From Rhodospirillaceae bacterium UBA6608 (GTDB taxonomy: Bacteria > Pseudomonadota > Alphaproteobacteria > Rhodospirillales_A > Casp-alpha2): 31,485 nucleotides of DNA. The position numbers were made by a program, and so were the translations under genes. The stretch is taken from positions 1-31,485 of the forward strand of contig DJHY01000320.1 of NCBI GenBank assembly GCA_002433335.1, written 5' to 3'. The notes beneath the pieces were generated by a model. The model did no database searches. It was not told where the DNA came from and worked only from the letters and a program-made list of their open reading frames with translations. How positions within the stretch are numbered: position 1 is the first letter of the stretch; each line of letters begins with the position of its first letter. Below, piece by piece: positions 22,839-30,500 of the stretch.

Positions 22839-24836
22839 ATGACCGACACACGCACAAATCCCGCTGAGTCCCTGCACTACGATGAAGTGCGGGAATATTC
22901 CGTTCTTGAACATGCGCTAATGCGCCGCGGCTATGACGTGGTGAAATGGATCGCCATCGTGGTGGCGATCATTTCCATCTCATTGGCCCTGTTCCATTTG
23001 TACGTCGCCGTGTTCGGCACGCCGCAATCGCGGGCGTTCCGTTCCACCCACCTGACGGGGATGATGGTGCTCGCCATCATGCTGTACCCGCTGGGGCGCG
23101 ACAGTTGGAAGAACCATCCGGAGAACCCCAAGCAATGGGGCATGTTCGGGGTGGACCTTCTGTTGATCGGCGCGATTGTCGCCGTCCAGGTTTATACTCT
23201 TTGGGATTTGGACGCCTTCTCTCAGCGTGAAGGCGAACTGATCGAGTCCGATCTGTGGATGGGATCGCTGTTGATCCTGTTGGTCATGGAAACCACGCGG
23301 CGCGCCGTCGGCCTGCCGATGGTCATCGTGACGGCCTTCTTCGTGGTGCATTCGCTTTACGCGCACCACTTCTTCGGATTCCTTTATGGGCCGCCGACGT
23401 CGTTCACCAAGTACATCGACGTCGTGTTCCTGCGGTCCGAAGGTGTGTTCGGCATCCCGATTTCGGTGGCCGCGACCTTCATCGTTCTGTTCATCATTTT
23501 CGGCTCGATCCTGATCCGCACCGGTGCGGGCAAGATGTTCATCGACCTGGCCATCGCGTTGACCGGCCATCGCCGGGGCGGCCCGGCCAAGGCTTCGGTC
23601 GTGGCCTCCGCCTTCCTGGGCACCGTGTCCGGTTCGGCCGTGGCCAACGTCGTGACGACCGGCTCGTTCACCATCCCGCTGATGCGCAAGCTAGGCTACA
23701 AGCCGAAATTCGCGGCGGCGGTCGAGGCCTGCGCCTCGTCTGGTGGCCAGATCACGCCGCCGATCATGGGCGCAGCCGCGTTCCTGATCGCCGAATTCAT
23801 GCATGTCAGCTACTTCGCGGTGATCACCGCCGCGATCATCCCGACGCTGCTGTATTTCGCGACCATCTATTTCATGGTCGATATCGAAGCCGATAAGGAC
23901 GGCATCAAGCGCCTGGACAAGCACACCCTGCCGCGGGCCATGGCCGTTCTGAAGCATGGTTGGCATCAGTTGCTGACCCTGGCCGTGCTGGTCGGGCTGC
24001 TGGCTTATGGCTATTCGCCGATGATGTCGGCGTTCTGGGCCATCGTGACCTTGATCGCGCTCAGCTTCCGTGACCCGCTGACCCGGATGAGCCCCGTCGA
24101 CTTGTTGGCGGCGCTGGAATCGGGTGTGCGTTCGGCCATGCCGGTGACGGTTGCCTGCGGTTGCGCCGGTATCATCATCGGGTCGATCTTCGTGTCCGGC
24201 CTGGGCCTGAAGTTCACCAACCAGGTCATCAACATCGCCGACGGCAACCTGCTGATCCTGCTGACCCTGACCGGTATCGCCGCGATCATCCTGGGCATGG
24301 GCATGACCACGACCGCGGTCTACATCACCGTGGCGGCGCTGATCGTTCCGTCCTTGGTGCATCTGAAGGTCGAGCCGATGGCGGCTCACATGTTCGCCTT
24401 CTACTATGGTGTCGTGTCGACCATCACCCCGCCGGTCGCCCTGGCGGCATTCGCAGGGGCGGCGATCGCGGGATCGAAGCCAATGGCGACCGCCGTGGAA
24501 TCGGCGCGGATCGGGATCGCGAAGTATCTCGTTCCGTTCGCCTTCGTCTACAACCCCTCGCTCTTGTTCGAAGGTCCGATCTGGCTGACCTGCCTGTCCG
24601 CCATTCTGGCCTTTATCAGCATGTGGGGCTTCTCCGTGGTGTTGGAAGGTTGGTTGAAGGGGCCGATCAGCGTCTTGATGCGTCTGATCTTCCTGGTCCT
24701 TTCGGTGCTGGCTCTGTTCCCGCCGTTGGATGAAGTCGTTCCCGGCATTCCCGGTTTCGTGCTGCCGCTGGTCGGTGGTGTGGGGATTGTTCTGCTGGCG
24801 ACAGCGCGTAAACGCATGGTTCCGGAGGCCGCGTGA
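22839..24836 (+). CDS. TRAP transporter fused permease (DctQM type, TAXI group)
   Basis: A 665-residue inner-membrane protein that joins the small (Q) and large (M) TRAP permease subunits in one chain, as usual for TAXI systems. Start set at ATG 22839 (MTDTRTNPAESLHYDEVREYSVLE); a longer frame from 22761 is weakly supported, and no start has a strong ribosome site. The first part (to about 190) has four or five helices (WIAIVVAIISISLALFHLYVAVFG and following); the M part contains the conserved ASAFLGTVSGSAVANVVTTGSFTIPLMRKLGY (about 251-282) and ASSGGQITPPIMGAAAFL (about 298-315). It uses an ion gradient to import the ligand delivered by the binding protein. Its TGA overlaps the next start (TGATG). 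Confidence 0.93.
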   Translation: MTDTRTNPAESLHYDEVREYSVLEHALMRRGYDVVKWIAIVVAIISISLALFHLYVAVFGTPQSRAFRSTHLTGMMVLAIMLYPLGRDSWKNHPENPKQWGMFGVDLLLIGAIVAVQVYTLWDLDAFSQREGELIESDLWMGSLLILLVMETTRRAVGLPMVIVTAFFVVHSLYAHHFFGFLYGPPTSFTKYIDVVFLRSEGVFGIPISVAATFIVLFIIFGSILIRTGAGKMFIDLAIALTGHRRGGPAKASVVASAFLGTVSGSAVANVVTTGSFTIPLMRKLGYKPKFAAAVEACASSGGQITPPIMGAAAFLIAEFMHVSYFAVITAAIIPTLLYFATIYFMVDIEADKDGIKRLDKHTLPRAMAVLKHGWHQLLTLAVLVGLLAYGYSPMMSAFWAIVTLIALSFRDPLTRMSPVDLLAALESGVRSAMPVTVACGCAGIIIGSIFVSGLGLKFTNQVINIADGNLLILLTLTGIAAIILGMGMTTTAVYITVAALIVPSLVHLKVEPMAAHMFAFYYGVVSTITPPVALAAFAGAAIAGSKPMATAVESARIGIAKYLVPFAFVYNPSLLFEGPIWLTCLSAILAFISMWGFSVVLEGWLKGPISVLMRLIFLVLSVLALFPPLDEVVPGIPGFVLPLVGGVGIVLLATARKRMVPEAA

Positions 24837-25066
24837 TGAAAAAGTCGAAACTGTTTATCGGGCGTCCCGTGTACTGGGTTCTGTTCGCGTTGATCGTGGC
24901 CGTGATGGCTTTGCTCGGCATGCGGCAGGAACACGTGCGTGATTTCGTGCCGTTCCAGTTTGCGGTGATGGGCGTGGCGGTCTTCGCCGTTGCGGCGGTG
25001 CTGTTCCTGTATCGTCCGGGCGAGGAAGTCACGCGGGATCCGCTTGATCCCGACGACGTTGCCTGA
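24836..25066 (+). CDS. Small two-helix membrane protein of the TRAP-TAXI operon
   Basis: A 76-residue protein from ATG 24836, overlapping the permease stop by one base, with GGAGG seven bases upstream, so it is clearly translated. A basic N-terminus (MKKSKLFIGRP) is followed by helix 1 (VYWVLFALIVAVMALLG, about 12-28), a short loop (MRQEHVRDFVPFQ) and helix 2 (FAVMGVAVFAVAAVLFLY, about 41-58), then an acidic tail (EEVTRDPLDPDDVA). The permease already contains a fused Q part, so this is an extra component, possibly a stabiliser or accessory of the transporter. I do not recognise the family. Confidence 0.75.
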   Translation: MKKSKLFIGRPVYWVLFALIVAVMALLGMRQEHVRDFVPFQFAVMGVAVFAVAAVLFLYRPGEEVTRDPLDPDDVA

Positions 25067-25078
25067 CGGCCAATCGAC

Positions 25079-26041
25079 GTGACCAAGGTATTCGTCGAAG
25101 GCCCCATGCATCCGCGTGGGTTCGAGGTCCTGGCCGAGCGCCCGGACCTCGACGTACGGGTCGAGGAAAAACCCACGGCGGAGGTTTTCGCCGCCGCCGT
25201 GGCCGAGGCCGATGCCGTCTTGCTGCGCCTGACCCCGTTGACCGGGGATTTGATCGCACAGGCCCCCAATCTGAAAGTCGTGTCGCGCATGGGTGTGGGG
25301 TATGACCACATCGATGTCGCGACGTTGACGCAGCGGGGTATTCCGCTGACGCTGGTCGGCGATGCCCTGGCGGCGTCGGTGGCGGAGCACTCCGTGATGC
25401 TGATGCTTGGGGTCAGCCGCACCATCGCCCTGATGGACCGCTACACCCGAACCGAACGCTATGGCGAGCGGTTCAAGCTTCTGGGTCATGAAATTCTGGA
25501 CAAGACGGTGTTGATCGTCGGCCTGGGCGGGATCGGCGGCGAGACGGCGCGCCGCTGCGCCGCGTTCGGCATGAACATCATCGCCGCCGGGCGTGAGAAT
25601 ACGAAGCGCGAGGCCGAACGCCTGGGCTACGAATACGTCGCCGATTTCCACGATGCCCTGGATCGGGCGGACTTCGTCAGCCTGCACCTGCCGGCGCGGG
25701 CCGATAAGGCGGCGATCCTGGGTGCGGCGGAGTTCGCGGCGATGAAGCTGGGATCTTATGTCATCAACACCGCGCGCGGTTCGTTGATCGACGAAGATGC
25801 GCTTTATACCGCCCTGACCTCGGGTCATTTGGCCGGGGCCGGGTTGGACGTCACCAAGGACGAGCCGCCCAAGCCGGATTGCCCCTTGCTGACCTTGGAC
25901 AACGTTCTGTTCACGCCGCACAACTCGGCCCTGACGGTCGAAACCGGGCGGCGGGTGTCGGAAACGGCGGTACGCAACGTGTTCGCCGCCTTGGACGGCA
26001 CCCTCGACCCATCCTATGTCGTTAACGGAGAAATCTTGTGA
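25079..26041 (+). CDS. D-isomer-specific 2-hydroxyacid dehydrogenase (SlcC/phosphoglycerate dehydrogenase-like)
   Basis: A 320-residue cytoplasmic oxidoreductase interconverting a 2-hydroxy acid and a 2-oxo acid. The start is GTG 25079, 12 bases after the small membrane gene. The cofactor motif GLGGIG is at 148-153, followed at the end of the next strand by AAGRENT, where Arg172 replaces the usual acid and may favour NADP(H). Catalytic residues are complete: Arg233 (NTARGSLIDE), Glu262 (KDEPPKPDCPL) and His281 (FTPHNSALT). The last four bases overlap the next gene (GTGA), an unrelated Ldh_2-family dehydrogenase. Such a pair is known as the SlcC/ComC two-enzyme route that inverts sulfolactate in other bacteria, so opposite-handed substrates are plausible. 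Substrate here is inferred from context only. Confidence 0.9.
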   Translation: MTKVFVEGPMHPRGFEVLAERPDLDVRVEEKPTAEVFAAAVAEADAVLLRLTPLTGDLIAQAPNLKVVSRMGVGYDHIDVATLTQRGIPLTLVGDALAASVAEHSVMLMLGVSRTIALMDRYTRTERYGERFKLLGHEILDKTVLIVGLGGIGGETARRCAAFGMNIIAAGRENTKREAERLGYEYVADFHDALDRADFVSLHLPARADKAAILGAAEFAAMKLGSYVINTARGSLIDEDALYTALTSGHLAGAGLDVTKDEPPKPDCPLLTLDNVLFTPHNSALTVETGRRVSETAVRNVFAALDGTLDPSYVVNGEIL

Positions 26042-27132
26042 CCACGCCCGCCCCGGCCGTCATCGACGCCGCAGACCTGACGAACTTCCTGGCCGATACC
26101 TTTCACGCAGCAGGATGCTCGCAGGCCGAGGGCCGGCGCATCGCGGAAAATCTGGTCGAGGCGAACCTGTCCGGCCATGACAGCCACGGCGTGATCCGCA
26201 CCCCCCGTTATCTGGGCTGGCTGAAGGCCGGAAACCTGTTCGCCGACCGCGAGGTCGAGGTCGTGACAGACGCTGGGGCGCTGATGATCCTGGACGGAGG
26301 CTTCGGCTTTGGTCAGACCGTCGGCCCGCAAGCCGTCTGCCGTGGGATGGACCGGGCGAAGGAATTGGGCGTATCGGTCGTGGCCCTGCGCCATGCCGGG
26401 CACTTGGGCCGCATCGGTGCCTTCGCCGAGCGCGCGGCGGCGGAAAATATCGTCTCCGTCCATTTCGTCAACGTCGCGGGCAGTGTCCTGGTCGCGCCCT
26501 TCGGCGGGTCCGAGCGACGGTTCTCGACCGCGCCGGTAGCGATCGGCGTGCCGGGCGCGGGTGGGGCTCCGGTTATTCTCGATTTCGCGACCTCTCTTGT
26601 CGCCGAAGGCAAGGTCCTGGTCGCCTCCAAGGGCGGCAAGCCTCTGCCGGAAGGAAGCCTCGTCGGCCCCGACGGCAAGATGAGCAACGACCCCTCCCTG
26701 CTGTACGGAAAAATCGATCCGACGGCGCAGCCCAATTCGCGCAACGGCGAAGGTGCCCTGGTGACCATGGGCGGGCATAAGGGCTCGGGCCTGGCGATGA
26801 TGTGCGAATTGCTGGCCGGCGCCTTGACCGGGTCGGGTGCGACCGGGCCGGGGTATGATCGGATTTATAACGGCATGCTGTCGATCTACATGTGCCGCGA
26901 CCGCTTTGGCGCGGAAGACGACTATGCCCAGGAACTGCGCCGTTATGTCGACTACGTCAAAAGCGCCAAGCCGACCGTCGAGGGCGGCGAGGTCCTGGTG
27001 CCCGGCGAGCCGGAATCCCGCATGCGCGCGCAGCGCACCGCGAACGGCATTCCCCTGTCCGCCGATGCCTGGGCCGCGATTTCCGGCGCGGGGCAGGATT
27101 TGGGCATTACCCCGCCGCAGCCGGTCGCCTGA
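26038..27132 (+). CDS. Malate/L-lactate/sulfolactate dehydrogenase family (Ldh_2, ComC-like)
   Basis: A 364-residue cytoplasmic NAD(P)-dependent 2-hydroxyacid dehydrogenase of the non-Rossmann Ldh_2 family. The start is GTG 26038 inside the GTGA overlap with the preceding gene. Family motifs are GHDSHGVIRTPRYL (47-60, with Ser49-His50-Gly51), ALRHAGHLGRIGAFAERAA (about 116-134), the conserved VILDFATSLVAEGKVLVA region and GGHKGSGLAMMCELLAGALTG (about 244-264). Members act on malate, lactate, ureidoglycolate or sulfolactate. Its coupling to a D-2-hydroxyacid dehydrogenase and a TRAP importer suggests joint handling of both enantiomers of an imported hydroxy acid. The stop codon lies in the loop of a hairpin, facing the enolase-superfamily gene. 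Confidence 0.9.
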   Translation: MTTPAPAVIDAADLTNFLADTFHAAGCSQAEGRRIAENLVEANLSGHDSHGVIRTPRYLGWLKAGNLFADREVEVVTDAGALMILDGGFGFGQTVGPQAVCRGMDRAKELGVSVVALRHAGHLGRIGAFAERAAAENIVSVHFVNVAGSVLVAPFGGSERRFSTAPVAIGVPGAGGAPVILDFATSLVAEGKVLVASKGGKPLPEGSLVGPDGKMSNDPSLLYGKIDPTAQPNSRNGEGALVTMGGHKGSGLAMMCELLAGALTGSGATGPGYDRIYNGMLSIYMCRDRFGAEDDYAQELRRYVDYVKSAKPTVEGGEVLVPGEPESRMRAQRTANGIPLSADAWAAISGAGQDLGITPPQPVA

Positions 27133-27142
27133 CGGGCGACCG
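27122..27142 (+). terminator. Hairpin spanning the Ldh_2-type gene stop codon
   Basis: CGGTCGCC (27122-27129) and GGCGACCG (27135-27142) form a perfect 8-bp stem with loop TGACG, whose first three bases are the TGA stop of the dehydrogenase. No T-tract follows. It lies between convergent genes and may terminate or protect the transcript end. Confidence 0.4.
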
Positions 27143-27174
27143 ACCGAGGGGGCCGAACGGGCGAAAGTGTCCGG

Positions 27175-28314
27175 TTAGACGTAGCAGGGCCCGTCGATCA
27201 ACGGATGGGCGGCGATGAATTTTTCGTCCACATCGATCCCGATGCCGGGGCCTTCCAACGGCGCGACACGGCCGTCGGCGTTCAATTCATATGGCTTGCC
27301 GCCCAGGTGGTCGCGGAACGGGTTGTGCTGGGCAACGTCGCCTTCGAAGTATCCGGGGTTGTCGACCGCCGCCAGCACATGGATGCAGGCCGCCATGTTC
27401 AGGCCGGTCAACAGGGTGTGCGGGTTGACGCTGATCTTCCAGGCGGAACACATCGCGGCGATGCGCATGATTTCGGTCACGCCGCCAGTCTTTGATACGT
27501 CCGGTTGGGCGAAGCGCACGGCGTTGTCTTCGATCAGGCGGGTGAACTCGAACCGGGTGAAGTGGTTTTCCCCGGCGGCCAGCGGAACGCGGGCGAACCC
27601 GGCGGCGGTTTTGTAATCGCGATAGTCATGGGCGGGGAAGGGTTCTTCCAACCAACCCACGCCGCATTCCTCGAACGCAGGCATGACGCGGCGGGCGTCA
27701 TCCAGGGTATAGCCGGTATTGGCATCGACCATGATCTCGATCGCGTCGCCCAGCTTCGCCCGCACGGCGCGGACGCGGGCGATGTCGTTGGCGGGCGTGT
27801 CGCCGACCCGCAGCTTGACCGCGCGATAGCCTTCATCGACGTAGCTCTGGGCTTCCTCGGCCAGCGCCGACGGATCCTGATAGCCCAGGGAAATTCCCCC
27901 GGCATAGGCCTTGGCCGCGCGCGGCCCGCCGCCCAACAACCGATAAAGCGGCATGTTCAGGGCTTTTCCGCGAATGTCCCACAGCGCCATGTCCAGGCCG
28001 CTTAGCGCCATCACCGCGCCATAGCCCATGCCGTGGCTGGCCAACTGCATGCGGTAGATTTTCTGGCCCACGCCGACCGTGTCCAAGGCGTCCATGCCGG
28101 TTGCCAATTCGGCGATGGTGCTGTCGATCAGGCGGGCGACGGCCCCCGGCGCACGGCCATGGTGGGCTTCGCCCCAGCCGACGATGCCTTCGTCGGTTTC
28201 GACGCGGACCAGCACGGCATCGCGTTTGACGGCGCGGCCGATGCCCAACGTAACGTTCTGGCCCTCGGGCACGCGAAAGGACAGCGGGACAGCCTGAATG
28301 CGGGTGATCTTCAT
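27175..28314 (-). CDS. Mandelate racemase / muconate lactonizing enzyme family protein (enolase superfamily)
   Basis: A 379-residue enolase-superfamily enzyme. ATG 28314 (MKITRIQAVPLSF) follows GAGGAG by seven bases; the longer frame upstream is not protein-like. Metal ligands are Asp197 (MVDANTGY), Glu223 (WLEEPF) and Glu249 (AAGENHF), each two residues on from those of mandelate racemase. The His-Asp dyad is His299 (SVNPHTLLTG) and Asp272 (FAQPDVSKTGGVTE), placing it in the mandelate racemase subgroup. The usual K-x-K reads Lys167-Leu-Arg169, so the second lysine, the S-side base of a racemase, is Arg; a one-base dehydratase of a hydroxy acid or acid sugar is more likely than a racemase. 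It converges on the hydroxyacid dehydrogenase operon. Substrate unknown. Confidence 0.88.
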   Translation of the reverse strand: MKITRIQAVPLSFRVPEGQNVTLGIGRAVKRDAVLVRVETDEGIVGWGEAHHGRAPGAVARLIDSTIAELATGMDALDTVGVGQKIYRMQLASHGMGYGAVMALSGLDMALWDIRGKALNMPLYRLLGGGPRAAKAYAGGISLGYQDPSALAEEAQSYVDEGYRAVKLRVGDTPANDIARVRAVRAKLGDAIEIMVDANTGYTLDDARRVMPAFEECGVGWLEEPFPAHDYRDYKTAAGFARVPLAAGENHFTRFEFTRLIEDNAVRFAQPDVSKTGGVTEIMRIAAMCSAWKISVNPHTLLTGLNMAACIHVLAAVDNPGYFEGDVAQHNPFRDHLGGKPYELNADGRVAPLEGPGIGIDVDEKFIAAHPLIDGPCYV

Positions 28315-28430
28315 GTGATGCTCCTCGAATTCTTGATTGCGGCGCCCCGGTTGATCGGTGTCGCCATTGCCGCTTTGCGCGGGATGCAATCTTTCTAGCC
28401 CGCTATCGGCGAGCGGGGGAAGCAAGAAAA

Positions 28431-28444
28431 TTCAAGGAATTCAA
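28431..28444. repeat. Short direct repeat in the gap above the enolase-superfamily gene
   Basis: TTCAA occurs twice (28431-28435 and 28440-28444) nine bases apart in the 174-base gap between the Crp/Fnr gene and the enolase-superfamily gene. Nearby, CCCGCT-(7)-AGCGGG (28399-28417) is a perfect 6-bp hairpin. Either may belong to the promoter or to the end of the upstream operon; no clear -10/-35 pair is seen. Confidence 0.25.
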
Positions 28445-28488
28445 ACCGTTCCGCTATGCGGTGCGGTCCGGGGCGCGGCGGTTGCGGA

Positions 28489-29256
28489 TCAGGACTCGGC
28501 CAAATCTTCCAAGGTGTCGGATTCCAGGATCACGATCATCCGCCCCCGTATGACGATGATTTCGTCTTTCTGCCAGCGGTCCAGGGTGGTCGTGACCCAC
28601 TGCCGGGTCGAGCCGACGATGTCCGCCAACTGGTCATGGGTTACGCGGCGGTCGATCAATACGCCGCCGTCTTCTTCGCGGCCATGGACCTGACCCAGGA
28701 TCTTCAGCAACTGGGCCAGGCGCTGCGAGACCGAGCGCGTCCCCAGCATTTGCACCAGCTGCGAATAGCATTTCCCTTTGGCGACCAAGCCGTCGATCAG
28801 ACAAAGCGCGAAGGTCGGCATGCGTTCGATCAGGTCGCGAACCACCGTTCCCGTCAGCGCCATGACGCGGGAATCCTCCATGGCTTCGCCGGACCACAGG
28901 TGAACGCCGCCGAAGACTTCGGGCCCGCCGATGAAATGGCCGGGCGTCCAATAAGCCAAGGTCAGCTCGCGCCCCGACGGTCCCGTGCAGAAGGTACGCA
29001 CGCGCCCGCTTTCGATCAGGAAGATGCCTTCGTGGGAATCCCCCTGGTGGAAGATGCCTTCGCCGCGCTTGGCCTTGATGGTCGTGCCGCGCGAGCGGAT
29101 GAAGGTCACTTCCTCCATGCTCAGACGGTCGAGGAAGGTCGCGCCCTCGTTAAGGTCCGACATGCTTTCCGACAGAAACAGGGCCGAAAGGGGCTCGTCC
29201 GCAGCCATGGCATCGTTCTCGATCGTGCGGAGCCGTTGGTTGGTAAGGGGGGGCAA
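28489..29256 (-). CDS. Crp/Fnr-family transcriptional regulator
   Basis: A 255-residue regulator. TTG 29256 is chosen because AGGAG lies seven bases before it and overlaps the cytochrome stop codon; ATG 29208 or 29163 are alternatives without such a site. The cyclic-nucleotide-type sensor domain spans about 38-150 (AKRGEGIFHQGDSHEGIFLIESGRV), and the C-terminal winged helix holds VTHDQLADIVGSTRQWVTTTLDRWQKDEII (about 207-236). There is no N-terminal cysteine cluster of the FNR type, so it is probably not an oxygen-sensing [4Fe-4S] FNR; the effector is unknown. It closes the SCO-PCuAC-cytochrome run with a 10-base gap, so it probably responds to a respiratory or redox condition and may control that operon. 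Confidence 0.88.
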   Translation of the reverse strand: MPPLTNQRLRTIENDAMAADEPLSALFLSESMSDLNEGATFLDRLSMEEVTFIRSRGTTIKAKRGEGIFHQGDSHEGIFLIESGRVRTFCTGPSGRELTLAYWTPGHFIGGPEVFGGVHLWSGEAMEDSRVMALTGTVVRDLIERMPTFALCLIDGLVAKGKCYSQLVQMLGTRSVSQRLAQLLKILGQVHGREEDGGVLIDRRVTHDQLADIVGSTRQWVTTTLDRWQKDEIIVIRGRMIVILESDTLEDLAES

Positions 29257-29266
29257 CGGTCCGCTC

Positions 29267-29896
29267 CTAGTTTCGGGTCTGGGCGGCGATATACCCGCCC
29301 AGGGCCTTGATCTCCGCGTCCGTCAGCTTGGCCGCGACGTTTTCCATCACCTTGTCGGGGGAATTGGCGCGGGCACCCGAACGAAAATCGGATAGCTGCT
29401 TTATAACATAGTCGGCGTGCTGTGCTTCAAGCCGTGCCGCACCCGACGATGTAACCTTGTCCTTGGCGTGGCAAGACAGGCAGGCCGGAAGGCCGCGCGC
29501 CGCGTCGCCTTTGTGGTACAGGGCCTCGCCAATGCGGCGTTCCGGCTCCAGCGGCATTTCCGCCGGGGCGGGCGGGGTCAGGCCGCCGAAATACTTGGCG
29601 ACGACGGGAATGTCCTTGTCCGCGATCAGACCGGCCATGGCTTGCATCTGCTCGGCGTCGTTGGTTCGCCGCCCAGACCGGAAATCGGCGATCTGCTTTT
29701 CAATATAGGCCGGAACCTGCCCCGCCAATTTGGGGAACTTCGCCATGCGCGAGATCCCGTCCAGGGAATGGCACAGGGCGCAGTTTTCCCAGGGCTGCAG
29801 GCCGCTTTCGTCGATCATCCCAGCCTGCGCCGATGGGAATGTAGCGGCGGATAGCAGTCCTGCGAGCGCCAGGGGGCGAAGGTGGCGAAAAAACAT
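29267..29896 (-). CDS. Dihaem cytochrome c (c4-like)
   Basis: A 209-residue exported electron carrier. ATG 29896 gives a clean signal peptide (MFFRHLRPLALAGLLSAATF, cut after AQA at about 25) and starts 22 bases after the upstream stop; ATG 29938 would add 14 polar residues and overlap that gene by 20 bases. Two haem-binding CxxCH motifs lie at 39-43 (CALCH) and 139-143 (CLSCH), each in a similar half with K/Q-Q-I/L-x-DFRSG motifs (about 67-75 and 166-174), the internal duplication of cytochrome c4. Met84 or Met87 and Met184 are candidate sixth ligands. It probably passes electrons to a terminal oxidase, consistent with the SCO and PCuAC genes upstream in the same run. Confidence 0.9.
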   Translation of the reverse strand: MFFRHLRPLALAGLLSAATFPSAQAGMIDESGLQPWENCALCHSLDGISRMAKFPKLAGQVPAYIEKQIADFRSGRRTNDAEQMQAMAGLIADKDIPVVAKYFGGLTPPAPAEMPLEPERRIGEALYHKGDAARGLPACLSCHAKDKVTSSGAARLEAQHADYVIKQLSDFRSGARANSPDKVMENVAAKLTDAEIKALGGYIAAQTRN

Positions 29897-29918
29897 TCGT
29901 GCGGCCGGTCGACTGGGC

Positions 29919-30500
29919 TCAGGATCCTTTGTGGTCATGGCCCATCGCGCCGTGGTTCATATGATCATGGTTCATGCCGGGGGCGTCATTGCGGGCGCGG
30001 ACCGTGGCCTTGACCGCGACGGTCGTGCCGTCGTCCAGGGTTAGGGACAGGTCGATCGTGTCGCCTTCCTTGTACGCGGCCTTGGGCTTCATCAGCATGA
30101 TATGCATGCCGCCCGGCACGAACCCGACCGGCGGCCCCGGCGGCAGGTCGACCGCCGCCAGATGCTGCATATGGGTCACGCCGTCCTTGGTGATGCTGGC
30201 GTGCATGGTGGCGGAGCCGTATTGCGGGCTCTGAACCGCCGTTATCGTGCGGGTTTCCTTGCCGTGGTTCATCAGAACCATATAGGCGGCATGGGCCTTG
30301 ACCCCCGGCGGGGCGACGGGAACCCAGGCATCCATCGCCATGACCGAAGACATGGCGTGGCCTTGCGCCTGGGCGGTTTGAAGCGATTGTCCGTTGGCGG
30401 CATGGGCCTCGCAGGCAAGGGCGGATTGCGACCCGGCGGCGGTCAGGGCCGCCGCGCCGATCAAGCAGGAAAGGCAGGATTTGACGACGGAAACGTTCAT
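29919..30500 (-). CDS. PCuAC-type periplasmic copper chaperone with His/Met-rich tail
   Basis: A 193-residue exported Cu(I) chaperone that delivers copper to the CuA or CuB site of haem-copper oxidases. A signal peptide is clear (cut near ALA, about 29). The family motif H(M)-x10-M-x21-H-x-M is exactly met by His100, Met111, His133 and Met135 (ATMH, THMQ, GMHIM). Beyond the core, a C-terminal tail (about 174-193) carries MNHDHMNHGAMGHDH, an added copper-binding segment seen in some family members. The start codon abuts the SCO stop (TGA-ATG), so translation is coupled. SCO and PCuAC together are known to build the CuA centre of cytochrome c oxidase. Confidence 0.92.
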   Translation of the reverse strand: MNVSVVKSCLSCLIGAAALTAAGSQSALACEAHAANGQSLQTAQAQGHAMSSVMAMDAWVPVAPPGVKAHAAYMVLMNHGKETRTITAVQSPQYGSATMHASITKDGVTHMQHLAAVDLPPGPPVGFVPGGMHIMLMKPKAAYKEGDTIDLSLTLDDGTTVAVKATVRARNDAPGMNHDHMNHGAMGHDHKGS

